From: JAFGJQ01 sp964586145
GTDB taxonomy: Bacteria > Planctomycetota > Phycisphaerae > UBA1845
Reading direction: 5' to 3'
Assembly: GCA_964586145.1 (NCBI GenBank)
Contig: CAZPHH010000080.1
Location: forward strand, 1 to 23,097
Length of the DNA stretch: 23,097 nt
The position numbers and the translations under genes were made by a program. Below the pieces are notes generated by a model that was not told the DNA's origin, ran no database searches, and saw only the letters and a program-made list of their open reading frames with translations. This document shows, one piece after another, positions 14,261-20,902 of this stretch; the stretch's first letter is position 1; each line of letters begins with the position of its first letter.

Positions 14261-15496
14261 ATGCTGTTTATCGAGAACATCGGGGAGTTGGTGGTCTATC
14301 CGCCGGGGCCGACGCCGGGGCGGCAGATGGGGAACGTAACGCGGCTGCAGGGTGCGAGCCTGCTGATCCAGGGGCAGGCGATTGCCGGGTTCGGGCCGCA
14401 GGAGGAAATGACGGTTCCCGCGGGATGCCCCGTGCTGGATGCCGCGGGCGGATGCGTCGTGCCGGGTTTGGTGGACTGCCACACGCACGCGGTGTTCGCC
14501 GGCAGTCGCGAGAAGGAGTTCGTCCAGCGGATCGAAGGCCGCAGCTACCTGGAGATCGCCGAATCCGGCGGCGGGATTCGCTCGACGATGCGGGCGGTGC
14601 GCGAGGCGAGCGAGGACGACCTCGTCCGGCTGGCCCTGCCTCGCCTGCGCCGGATGCTGGCGAGCGGCACGACGACGGCGGAGGTCAAAAGCGGCTACGG
14701 CCTGACCTTCGACGATGAGCTGAAGATGCTGCGGGCCATCAAGCGGCTCAACACGCTTCAGCCGATTGAGCTGGTCGGAACGTACCTGGCGGCCCACACG
14801 GTGCCGCCGGAGTTCGAGGGGCGGGCGGATGCATACCTGGACACGATGCTGGCGGACGAGGTGTTCACGCGGATTGCCGAGGAGGGGCTGGCCGAGTTCT
14901 GCGACGTATTCTGCGAGCGCAGCGCGTTTGGCGTGGAGCAGTCGCGGCGGGTGCTGGAGGCTGCGGTGCGGCATGGTTTGCGACCGCGGGTGCACGCGGA
15001 CCAGATTACGCAGATGGGGGCCTCGCGGTTGGCCGCGGAGCTGGGGGCCGTGTCGGCGGACCACCTGGAGACGATCGACGATGCGGGGATCGCGGCGCTG
15101 AAGGCGGCGGGGACGATCGGCGTGCTGCTGCCGGCCTGTTCGTTCTTCCTGGGCGTGAAGCAGGCGCCCGCGCGGCGGCTGATCGAGGCGAACCTGCCGT
15201 TGGCCGTCGCGACGGACGTGAATCCGGGTTCCGCGATGGTGGAATCGCTCGCCCTGACGCTGAGCATTGCGTGCACGCAGATGCGGCTGACGCCGGCGGA
15301 GGCGCTGGTGGCGGCCACGGCCAACGCCGCTGCCGCGCTGGACCGCCACGCCCATCTCGGCGCGATCGCGTTGAACATGCAGGCCGACCTGCTGGTGCTG
15401 GACGTGCCGAACCTGGAGCAGTGGATGTACCACGTCGGCCGGCCATGCGTGCGGACGGTCATCAAACGCGGGCGGGTGGTTGGGGGAAGCGGGTAG
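14261..15496 (+). CDS. hutI: Imidazolonepropionase
   Basis: A 411-residue amidohydrolase opening the ring of 4-imidazolone-5-propanoate to N-formimino-L-glutamate (third step of histidine degradation). Metal-binding HxH is in DCHTHAVFAG (about residues 74-76). Further hallmarks are GGGIRSTM, TTTAEVKSGYGL, RVHADQ, SADHLE and ATDVNPGSA, carrying the remaining metal and substrate ligands. Two starts are possible: ATG 14243 (no Shine-Dalgarno) and ATG 14261 (AGGA eight bases upstream), and the second is preferred. It lies 48 bp after hutU and is surely cotranscribed. The next enzyme of the route (HutF/HutG or a formiminotransferase) is absent, so the later steps must be encoded elsewhere. Confidence 0.95.
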   Translation: MLFIENIGELVVYPPGPTPGRQMGNVTRLQGASLLIQGQAIAGFGPQEEMTVPAGCPVLDAAGGCVVPGLVDCHTHAVFAGSREKEFVQRIEGRSYLEIAESGGGIRSTMRAVREASEDDLVRLALPRLRRMLASGTTTAEVKSGYGLTFDDELKMLRAIKRLNTLQPIELVGTYLAAHTVPPEFEGRADAYLDTMLADEVFTRIAEEGLAEFCDVFCERSAFGVEQSRRVLEAAVRHGLRPRVHADQITQMGASRLAAELGAVSADHLETIDDAGIAALKAAGTIGVLLPACSFFLGVKQAPARRLIEANLPLAVATDVNPGSAMVESLALTLSIACTQMRLTPAEALVAATANAAAALDRHAHLGAIALNMQADLLVLDVPNLEQWMYHVGRPCVRTVIKRGRVVGGSG

Positions 15497-15521
15497 ACAG
15501 GAGTCGATGTGCAATCTCTTG

Positions 15522-15538
15522 GGTCCGCCGTGCGGACC
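15522..15538. repeat. Palindromic dispersed repeat, copy 2
   Basis: GGTCCGCCGTGCGGACC, a perfect 7-bp inverted repeat with a 3-nt loop, in the same orientation as copy 1. It lies 25 bp after the hutI stop and may also serve as its transcript-end hairpin. Unlike the other copies it has no 20-bp-unit array beside it. Confidence 0.75.
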
Positions 15539-15590
15539 ACCGACTTCCATTTCGTGTTTTGAACCGGTGGCACGACGGCACCAAGCGGGC

Positions 15591-15596
15591 TATTAT
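15591..15596 (+). promoter_or_regulatory. Candidate -10 element (TATTAT) of the 172-aa gene
   Basis: TATTAT lies 24 bp before the ATG at 15621. The -35 region is not recognisable. Confidence 0.3.
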
Positions 15597-15620
15597 CGAA
15601 TAGCAGGGGAGGACACGGCC

Positions 15621-16139
15621 ATGCAACTCGTCAACGTCTTCTTTCGACACGGCTGGTTCGGAGTCTATTGGCATCTGCGGGCGGAAATCTGGCGATGTCG
15701 GCACGGACCGGTTCGAGAGATCGAGATTCGCTGCGCCGAGGGATCGGAACCTCTTGAAATGCTGGAGGAAACCAGCGCAAGGGCAATGGGAACGTGGTTC
15801 TGCATGCTTGTCGCCCGCGGAGACGCACCTTGCCCTCTCGTACTGTCGCTGGAGAACCTTCGTCGGCATCAAAACGACTCGGTCCCGATGGAACAGGTGG
15901 ACGAGCAGAAGCTCGCCTGCGTGACCGACACGCTGTTCACCGGGCAGGTCCATCGCAAGGAGTCTGCCCGGATGTCGTTGGTCCACATGTGCATCGCTGG
16001 TGCGGGTTACGTGGACGTCGTGTGCATACAGGAGACGCCGGATGCTCCCGCCGTTCTGCAGCCCATGACGCCGTACGAATCCTGGCGACTCCGCCGGCGT
16101 CTCCGCCGTGAAGGTTGGAAGTCAATCAACGGAAATTGA
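15621..16139 (+). CDS. Hypothetical protein, 172 aa
   Basis: ATG 15621 follows GGGGAGG at about eight bases, and the codon bias matches neighbouring genes. The product starts MQLVNVFFRHGWFGVYWHLRA. It has no signal peptide or convincing membrane helix and no motif I recognise. The middle is rich in Cys/Met/His scattered in hydrophobic strands (GTWFCMLVARGDAPCPLVLSL, SLVHMCIAGAGYVDVVCIQE), suggesting a small beta-rich soluble domain. The end is strongly basic (YESWRLRRRLRREGWK), possibly for nucleic-acid or partner binding. It has its own probable promoter after the hutI repeat and is followed by a 270-bp gap, so it seems monocistronic. Function unknown. Confidence 0.75.
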   Translation: MQLVNVFFRHGWFGVYWHLRAEIWRCRHGPVREIEIRCAEGSEPLEMLEETSARAMGTWFCMLVARGDAPCPLVLSLENLRRHQNDSVPMEQVDEQKLACVTDTLFTGQVHRKESARMSLVHMCIAGAGYVDVVCIQETPDAPAVLQPMTPYESWRLRRRLRREGWKSINGN

Positions 16140-16231
16140 GATCGCAGAAGCGCGCGGGAGGGGAAACGGGGCATCTCTGATATTGACATCTGAGCGAAGG
16201 TTGGGGGCGACTTGCGGCGGATGAAGGCGAA

Positions 16232-16251
16232 CCCGGCCTTCAAAGGCCGGG
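16232..16251. repeat. Palindromic hairpin, separate family
   Basis: CCCGGCCT-TCAA-AGGCCGGG forms a perfect 8-bp stem with a 4-nt loop, in the 273-bp gap between the 172-aa gene and the aldo/keto reductase. A second short inverted run (CCGGCCTACGGCCG) follows within 20 bp. It may terminate the upstream transcript or be a dispersed repeat; only one copy is in the window. Confidence 0.5.
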
Positions 16252-16289
16252 CTATCCTCGCGCCGGCCTACGGCCGAGAGCTCCTTCTT

Positions 16290-16326
16290 GTTTCTGCGTT
16301 TTTGCGTTTCGACGTTTCTGCGTTTC
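16290..16326. repeat. Imperfect 12-bp tandem repeat (GTTTCTGCGTTT)
   Basis: GTTTCTGCGTTT, TTGCGTTTCGAC and GTTTCTGCGTTT follow each other, about 90 bp upstream of the aldo/keto reductase start. The tract is T-rich on plus and lower in GC than its surroundings. A related A-rich tract lies at 11415-11440, upstream of the sugar operon. Confidence 0.5.
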
Positions 16327-16412
16327 CCCCCGCACCGGTTCGCTTCTCCCTTCCCCTCCGGCCGCCGAGCGGTGACAATGGCTCGGGGCGGCTGCTCAAA
16401 AGGAGAAGACTC

Positions 16413-17375
16413 ATGCAGTACAAACAGCTTGGGGTGCGGGGACCGCGGGTGTCCACCATCGGGTTCGGGGCCTGGGCCATCGGCGGAATGAACTGGGGCA
16501 AGACCGACGACGAGGTCTCCCGGCAGGCCCTCCACGCCGCGCTGGACGCCGGCGTGACACTGATCGACACGGCCGACGTGTACGGGTTCGGACACTCGGA
16601 AGAACTAATCGCACAGGTGTTCGCGCAGCGGGCCAGGGGCGAAGTGATCATCGCCAGCAAGGCGGGTAACGACTTCTACCACGCCACGGCCGCAGACGAC
16701 ACGGGCTTCGGCCCGATCCGGCAAACGTACACGAAGGAATACATCCTCTTCGCCGCCGAGCAGAGCATCAAGCGGCTGAAGGTCGACGCGCTGGACATTC
16801 TGCAGCTCCACAGCGGCGACTCGGCCCACCTGGAGAAGGACGACCCGTGGGACGCGCTGGAAACGCTCAAACGCCAGGGCAAAATCCGACACGCGGCCTG
16901 GAGCGTCCAGTCCTTTCAGGAAACGGAGCAGGCCCACCTGCTGGACCGACACCACACGCTCATCGACTGCATCCAGGTGCGGTACAACCTGCTGGAACGC
17001 GAGGCGGAAAAGGTGCTGTTCCCCAAGGCGCAACAGTACGGCATCGGCGTGATCGTGCGCATCCCCATCCTGTTCGGACTGCTCACCGGCAAGTTCACCC
17101 GCGACAGCCAGTTCTCCGAGGACGACCACCGCAAATTCTCACTCTCGCCGGAGAAGCTGGACCAGTACCTCGCGCGCCTGGAGACGCTGCAACCGCTCTT
17201 CGACCGATACCCCAGACAAACCATGACGCAGGTGGCGCTGCGTTTCTGCCTGACGCATCCGGCCTGTCAGACGGCCATCCCCGGCGGCAAGACGCCCCAG
17301 CAGGTGCAGGAAAACTGCGCCGCCTCCGACTTCGGACCCCTGGAGGAGCTGCCAGAGCCCGACATGCACGAGTGA
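16413..17375 (+). CDS. Aldo/keto reductase
   Basis: A 320-residue NAD(P)H-dependent (alpha/beta)8-barrel oxidoreductase. The catalytic tetrad is visible: Asp52 and Tyr57 in IDTADVYGFGHSE, Lys83 in ASKAGN, and His133 in LQLHSGD. C-terminal nucleotide-binding features include AIPGGKTPQQVQEN. ATG 16413 is preceded by AAAAGGAGA, an excellent ribosome binding site. The frame extends upstream to 16212 through repeat sequence, and that extension is rejected. Length is standard for the family. It appears monocistronic, preceded by a weak -10-like GACAAT (16374-16379) and followed by a tandem-repeat array. Substrate cannot be inferred; many family members reduce sugar aldehydes or quinones. Confidence 0.9.
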   Translation: MQYKQLGVRGPRVSTIGFGAWAIGGMNWGKTDDEVSRQALHAALDAGVTLIDTADVYGFGHSEELIAQVFAQRARGEVIIASKAGNDFYHATAADDTGFGPIRQTYTKEYILFAAEQSIKRLKVDALDILQLHSGDSAHLEKDDPWDALETLKRQGKIRHAAWSVQSFQETEQAHLLDRHHTLIDCIQVRYNLLEREAEKVLFPKAQQYGIGVIVRIPILFGLLTGKFTRDSQFSEDDHRKFSLSPEKLDQYLARLETLQPLFDRYPRQTMTQVALRFCLTHPACQTAIPGGKTPQQVQENCAASDFGPLEELPEPDMHE

Positions 17376-17417
17376 CACCCCGCCGCCCGTACCCCAGCCG
17401 ATTGGCACCGCTCCTTT

Positions 17418-17576
17418 GGGACCGGCTTGTCTTTGCAGGACCAGCATCTCGTGTGGGACCGGCTGGGCTTTAGTGGGACCGGCTGGTCTTCTGTGGGACC
17501 GGCTCGTCTTTTGTGGGACCGGCTCGTCTTTTGTGGGACCGGCTCGTCTTTTGTGGGACCGGCTTTCCAGCCGGTC
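17418..17576. repeat. 20-bp-period tandem array with terminal hairpin
   Basis: Units of GGGACCGGCTCGTCTTTTGT begin at 17455, 17475, 17495, 17515 and 17535. Divergent units lie at 17418 and about 17438. The array ends in the hairpin GACCGGCT-TTCC-AGCCGGTC (17557-17576). The units at 17495, 17515 and 17535 are identical, indicating recent duplication. It starts 42 bp after the aldo/keto reductase stop. This is the inverse orientation of the array at 4714-4820. There are no unique spacers, so it is not a CRISPR. Confidence 0.85.
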
Positions 17577-17583
17577 TTGGGAG

Positions 17584-17662
17584 GCTGTGAGCTGTAGGTC
17601 GCCCCGGCGACTCGCTGTGGCGGGCTGTAGGCTTTGAAAGTGGTCCGCACGGCGGACCCTAC
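17584..17662. repeat. Composite repeat: GGCTGTGAGCTGTAGG plus palindrome copy 3
   Basis: GGCTGTGAGCTGTAGG (17584-17599) is followed after about 27 bp by CTGTAGGCTTTGAAAGT and the palindrome GGTCCGC-ACG-GCGGACC (17642-17658) with its conserved CTAC tail. The same components, without the intervening 27 bp, recur at 17983-18029. The difference looks like an internal insertion/deletion between two copies of CTGTAGG. Confidence 0.75.
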
Positions 17663-17982
17663 GTGAGCCGCCGCTCGAATGCGACATTGTGGGCCCGCGC
17701 GCATGCGTGAGGCCGAATGGATACGTGGAACGGCTGCCTCAAGGTTGACCTCGTGCGGAGTCGCGCGAGGCCGGGAGCAAGAACGTGGAGCACAGAACCC
17801 GGAGTCCAAGCGAACCCGGCCGGCGGGCTGCGGCGGGCGACTTCCGACGAGCTTGCCCAGGGCCCATTCTCGCCCGCCCGCCGAACCCGCCGACCTCGAT
17901 GGCATCCGGACCGTGCGTCGCGCAACGGCAAGGCCCGGATACGTCTTGAATCGAGAGGCTTTGTCATGGATACGGGATAATT
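17663..17982. other. Spacer between repeats, no convincing gene
   Basis: A plus frame (17717-17980, 87 residues, Arg/Pro-rich) and a minus frame from 17967 are open, but neither has a recognisable domain or convincing start. The segment ends with ATGGATACG, also present at its start (17717). It is probably intergenic or decayed sequence between two copies of a composite repeat. Confidence 0.45.
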
Positions 17983-18029
17983 GGCTGTGAGCTGTAGGCT
18001 TTGGGAATGGTCCGCATGGCGGACCCTAC
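17983..18029. repeat. Composite repeat with palindrome copy 4
   Basis: GGCTGTGAGCTGTAGGCTTTG leads into the palindrome GGTCCGC-ATG-GCGGACC (18009-18025) and the CTAC tail. The copy differs from that at 17584-17662 by lacking about 27 bp and by single changes, including C to T in the loop. Confidence 0.75.
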
Positions 18030-18037
18030 AGATGAAG

Positions 18038-18136
18038 GGACCGGCTTGTGTTTGTGGGACCGGCTTTCGAGCAGGTCTTCTTGTCTCCAGTCTCTCGCTT
18101 CCTGTTCTCTGGTCCTGCACCGGCTTTCCAGCCGGT
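18038..18136. repeat. Decayed 20-bp-unit array and hairpin upstream of ribD
   Basis: Two GGGACCGGCTT-type units start at 18038 and about 18057. The second is a degenerate hairpin copy (CCGGCTTTCGAGCAGGTC). A clean hairpin ACCGGCT-TTCC-AGCCGGT lies at 18119-18136, ending only 10 bp before the ribD -10 element, so the repeat supplies the upstream promoter sequence of ribD. Confidence 0.7.
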
Positions 18137-18146
18137 CATTCGCGAC

Positions 18147-18152
18147 TATACT
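18147..18152 (+). promoter_or_regulatory. Candidate -10 element of ribD (TATACT)
   Basis: TATACT ends 6 bp before the ribD ATG. A start site about seven bases downstream of the hexamer would coincide with the start codon, which implies a leaderless message. The -35 region overlaps the repeat hairpin and is not canonical. Confidence 0.4.
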
Positions 18153-18158
18153 CCCGGC

Positions 18159-19271
18159 ATGCCGAAGACGGACCCCGAGCTCGATCGCCGCATGATGGCC
18201 CGCGCCCTGCGCCTCGCGAAGCGCGGCCAGGGGCGGGTGGAGCCCAACCCCATGGTCGGCTGTGTGCTCGTGCGGGCCGGGCGAATCGTGGGCGAGGGCT
18301 GGCACCGCCGGTTCGGCGGTCCCCATGCCGAGGTCGAGGCGTTGCGCCGCGCAGGCACTCGCGCCCGCGGAGCGACAGCGTACGTCACTCTCGAACCCTG
18401 CTGCCACTACGGGAAGACGCCGCCCTGCACCGACGCGCTGTTGCACGCCGGCGTGTCGCAAGTGGTGGCCGCCATGGTGGATCCGAACCCGCTGGTCTGC
18501 GGCCGGGGCATCCGCCGGCTGCGCAAGGCCGGCGTGCGGGTCGACGTCGGCCTGTTGGAAGACGAGGCCCGGTCCGTGAATCGCCCGTTCTGCACGCGCG
18601 TCGAAACCGGCCTGCCCTACGTCATCCTGAAATGGGCCCAGAGCCTCGATGGCCGGATTGCCACGCGTACCGGCCACTCGAAGTGGATCTCGTGCGAAGC
18701 CTCTCGCCGGCGGGTCCACCAACTGCGGGCCTGCGTGGATGCCATCCTCATCGGCTCCGGCACCGCGCTGGCCGACAACCCCCTGTTGACTGCCCGCGAC
18801 GTGCCGGTCCGCCGCGTTGCCACCCGGGTTGTGCTTGACTCCCGTCTGCGCCTGCCGCCCTCCAGCAAGCTGGTGCAGACCGCCGGGGAGTTCCCAACCC
18901 TCGTTTTCACGTCCCGCGGGGCCCTTACGGCGCGTGGCCGTACGGCCACCTGCCTGGAAAAACTCGGCGTGGAACTTGTCGCCTGCCCCACCAGTCATAC
19001 GGGCGTCTCCTTGCGATCCGCGCTCCGCACCCTCGCCAAACGTGGCATGACGAACGTGCTTGTGGAAGGCGGCAGCCAGGTTCTCGGCGCCTTCTGGGAT
19101 GCTCGCTTGAGAAACGAGGCATACGTATTCGTCGCCCCCATCCTCCTCGGCGGCATGGCCGCGGTACCTGCGCTCGGTGGCACGGGCGCGTCCCGCGTGT
19201 GCGACGCTGCGTGGCGCTCACACGAAATTGTGCAATGCGGCTCTGACCTGCTTTATCATTCCATTTGGTAG
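18159..19271 (+). CDS. ribD: Bifunctional pyrimidine deaminase/reductase of riboflavin synthesis
   Basis: A 370-residue cytoplasmic enzyme of flavin synthesis, deaminating then reducing the GTP-cyclohydrolase-II product. The N-terminal deaminase domain (about 1-145) has zinc ligands His56 in PHAEVEAL and Cys81/Cys90 in PCCHYGKTPPC, with Glu58 as proton shuttle. The reductase domain starts around 150 (VILKWAQSLDGRIAT), with GSGTALADNPLLTAR and VEGGSQVLGAF. Length matches the E. coli enzyme (367). ATG 18159 is chosen because upstream sequence is repeat, it aligns with the family N-terminus, and a -10 box sits immediately before it. It has no Shine-Dalgarno, consistent with leaderless translation. 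Other rib genes are not nearby. A promoter-proximal FMN riboswitch was not seen. Confidence 0.95.
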   Translation: MPKTDPELDRRMMARALRLAKRGQGRVEPNPMVGCVLVRAGRIVGEGWHRRFGGPHAEVEALRRAGTRARGATAYVTLEPCCHYGKTPPCTDALLHAGVSQVVAAMVDPNPLVCGRGIRRLRKAGVRVDVGLLEDEARSVNRPFCTRVETGLPYVILKWAQSLDGRIATRTGHSKWISCEASRRRVHQLRACVDAILIGSGTALADNPLLTARDVPVRRVATRVVLDSRLRLPPSSKLVQTAGEFPTLVFTSRGALTARGRTATCLEKLGVELVACPTSHTGVSLRSALRTLAKRGMTNVLVEGGSQVLGAFWDARLRNEAYVFVAPILLGGMAAVPALGGTGASRVCDAAWRSHEIVQCGSDLLYHSIW

Positions 19272-19442
19272 GGGCTTACATCACCCCTATCGCCATGCGT
19301 GCGTGTTTCATTCCGGCATCGCTTTAAGTCAACGGCCTGCAACAGCCGATTCTGAAGATGGGACAATCGCCTGACCCCGGGCATCCGTACTGTGCCGTAG
19401 GTCGATGCGCGGAGCGTAGCGGGAGGGAAGCAGGAGGCAGGC

Positions 19443-19622
19443 ATGTCGGTACGCATGAAAGAGGAACCTCGCGGGAAGCGCCTGGCTTCCCAGACCCGGC
19501 CGCAACCTCGTACAGCAGAGACGGAAACAGAGCGGCAACTTGAACGACTCACAAATCGAGCCGTGGACGGCCTCGAGGAATGGGTCCAGAGCTTCCGCAA
19601 GAGGGTCTGTACCAGATCGTAA
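19443..19622 (+). CDS. Small basic protein, 59 aa, unknown function
   Basis: ATG 19443 follows AGGAGG by six bases, a near-perfect ribosome binding site, and the frame ends TAA at 19620-19622. The product starts MSVRMKEEPRGKRLASQTRP and has a Glu/Arg-rich middle (TETERQLERLTNRAVDGLEEWV) that could form an amphipathic or coiled helix. It ends RKRVCTRS. It is highly charged and soluble, with no membrane helix or known motif. A perfect 7-bp hairpin (GGGAAGC/GCTTCCC, 19473-19491) lies inside the coding sequence. It stands alone between ribD and the Sua5 promoter. Alternative start Met5 is possible. Coding is supported mainly by the ribosome binding site. Confidence 0.55.
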   Translation: MSVRMKEEPRGKRLASQTRPQPRTAETETERQLERLTNRAVDGLEEWVQSFRKRVCTRS

Positions 19623-19731
19623 CATCCGCTCAAAACGAAGATTCCGACTCGTTTCCGTTCGCCTCATGACACTCCGATTCTCCAGTGGCCGGCACGACGG
19701 CTGCTTGCCCAGCTTACGCAGCCGGATCGAC

Positions 19732-19760
19732 TTGACGCTTCCTGCGGCGGCCCCCATAAT
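19732..19760 (+). promoter_or_regulatory. Promoter of the Sua5-YwlE/rpiB operon
   Basis: TTGACG (19732-19737) and CATAAT (19755-19760) are separated by exactly 17 bp, the clearest housekeeping-sigma promoter in the window. The expected start near 19767 gives a leader of about 14 bases, containing GGGAG, before ATG 19781. Confidence 0.7.
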
Positions 19761-19780
19761 GGTGATTCGGGAGTTTGCGA

Positions 19781-20902
19781 ATGCCGCAGAATGTTATAAC
19801 CTTCTATTCTAACGAAGGTTATATTGAGTCTCTGAAGGCCGCGTGTGAAGCCTTTCAACGTGGCGGGCTGGTCGTGTTTCCAACCGAGACCGTCTACGGG
19901 ATCGGTGCGCGGGCGGACATACCGGCCGCGGTGGACCGGCTGCGCCGCGTGAAGCAGCGGGGTGATGAGCAGCCGTTTACCGTCCACATTGGCCGGCGGG
20001 ACGATGTGGATCGATTCGTTCCGGAGGTCAGCCCGATGGCGCGCCGACTGATCCGGCGGGGTTGGCCGGGGCCGATCACGATCTTATTGCCCGTGGACGC
20101 TGTCAACGACGCCCCGATCGTGCGGGAATTGGGCGCGGACGTAGCGAATGCCCTGTACCGCGAGGGCTTGGTCGGGCTTCGGTGCCCGGATGATGACCGC
20201 ACGCGCGATCTGCTGAACGAGGCCGGGGGGCCGGTGGTGGCGGCCAGTGCGAACGTGGCCGGTCAGCCGGCGCCGCGGAACGTGGCCGAAGCGTTGCGGA
20301 CGCTGGAGGGGCAAGCGGACGTGGTGCTGGACGGCGGGCCGACGCGCCTGTCCGTGGCGTCCACGATCGTTCAGTTCAACGGAACGGGGTACCGGGTGTT
20401 GCGGCCGGGCGTGTACGATGAAGCGTCTCTTCGCCGGCTGACCGCGTTGAACATTCTGATGGTATGCACGGGAAATACGTGCCGCAGTCCGATGGCGGCG
20501 GCGATGTGCGGGCAACTGCTGGCGGAACGGGTCGGTGGCCGGGCGGACGCGCTGGCGGCCCTGGGCGTGACGGTTCGCTCGTGCGGGGTTTTTGCGGCGG
20601 GGGGGGCGCCGGCGTCGGCGGAAGCGGTGGAAGTGATGCAGCGGCGCGGCCTGGACGTGTCCGGACATCGATCGCAGCCATTGAGTGCAGAGTTGGTCAA
20701 CCAGGCGGACCACATCTTCGTCATGACGCAGAACCACTGGAACAGCGTGGTCCGAACCGTGCCTTCGGCGAAGGACCGCTGCCGGCTGTTGTGCGACGGC
20801 GAGGTGGACGATCCGATGGGCGGCCGCACGGAACGATATGCGCAGTGCGCGGCGCAATTGGAGGCCGGCCTGCGTGAACGGCTGAAAGAGGTGGAAATAT
20901 GA
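19781..20902 (+). CDS. Fusion: threonylcarbamoyl-AMP synthase (Sua5/YwlC) plus YwlE-type phosphatase
   Basis: A 373-residue two-domain protein. Residues 1-about 210 are a YrdC/Sua5 domain (GGLVVFPTETVYGIGA 28-43, KQRGDEQPF near 58-66, SANVAGQPAP near 156-165), which makes threonylcarbamoyl-AMP for tRNA t6A37. Residues about 222-373 are a low-molecular-weight tyrosine-phosphatase fold. Its P-loop CTGNTCRSPM has nucleophile Cys229 and Arg235, and the general acid is probably Asp344 in VDDPMGG. Thr233 matches the P-loop threonine of Bacillus YwlE, a protein-arginine phosphatase, where ordinary family members have a bulky hydrophobic residue. ATG 19781 has GGGAG at seven bases. rpiB overlaps by 4 bp, reproducing the ywlC-ywlE-ywlF order of Bacillus with the first two genes fused. 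Both catalytic motifs look intact. Confidence 0.92.
   Translation: MPQNVITFYSNEGYIESLKAACEAFQRGGLVVFPTETVYGIGARADIPAAVDRLRRVKQRGDEQPFTVHIGRRDDVDRFVPEVSPMARRLIRRGWPGPITILLPVDAVNDAPIVRELGADVANALYREGLVGLRCPDDDRTRDLLNEAGGPVVAASANVAGQPAPRNVAEALRTLEGQADVVLDGGPTRLSVASTIVQFNGTGYRVLRPGVYDEASLRRLTALNILMVCTGNTCRSPMAAAMCGQLLAERVGGRADALAALGVTVRSCGVFAAGGAPASAEAVEVMQRRGLDVSGHRSQPLSAELVNQADHIFVMTQNHWNSVVRTVPSAKDRCRLLCDGEVDDPMGGRTERYAQCAAQLEAGLRERLKEVEI
19795..19823. promoter_or_regulatory. AT-rich perfect palindrome in the first codons of the Sua5 fusion gene
   Basis: TATAACCTTC (19795-19804) and GAAGGTTATA (19814-19823) are perfect 10-bp reverse complements around a 9-nt loop. They lie 14 bases after the ATG and about 28-57 bases after the predicted transcription start. 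The stretch uses AT-rich codons (GTT ATA, TAT TCT, GGT TAT ATT) unlike the rest of the gene. It could be an operator for a dimeric repressor or an RNA hairpin controlling translation. Confidence 0.5.

Noticed and set aside
12467..15550. A 1027-residue open frame on the minus strand
   Set aside because: It is antisense to hutU and hutI, Arg/His/Gln-rich, with no domain. Such frames arise from strong third-position GC bias.
17418..17576. CRISPR array
   Set aside because: Units are directly adjacent with a 20-bp period and no unique spacers, and no cas gene is present.
17717..17980. An 87-residue plus-strand frame between composite repeats
   Set aside because: Arg/Pro-rich, no domain, weak start. 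A reverse frame is equally open, so neither is favoured.
19272..19442. FMN riboswitch or other known riboswitch near ribD
   Set aside because: No recognisable conserved core was seen either upstream or downstream of ribD, and upstream sequence is dispersed repeat.
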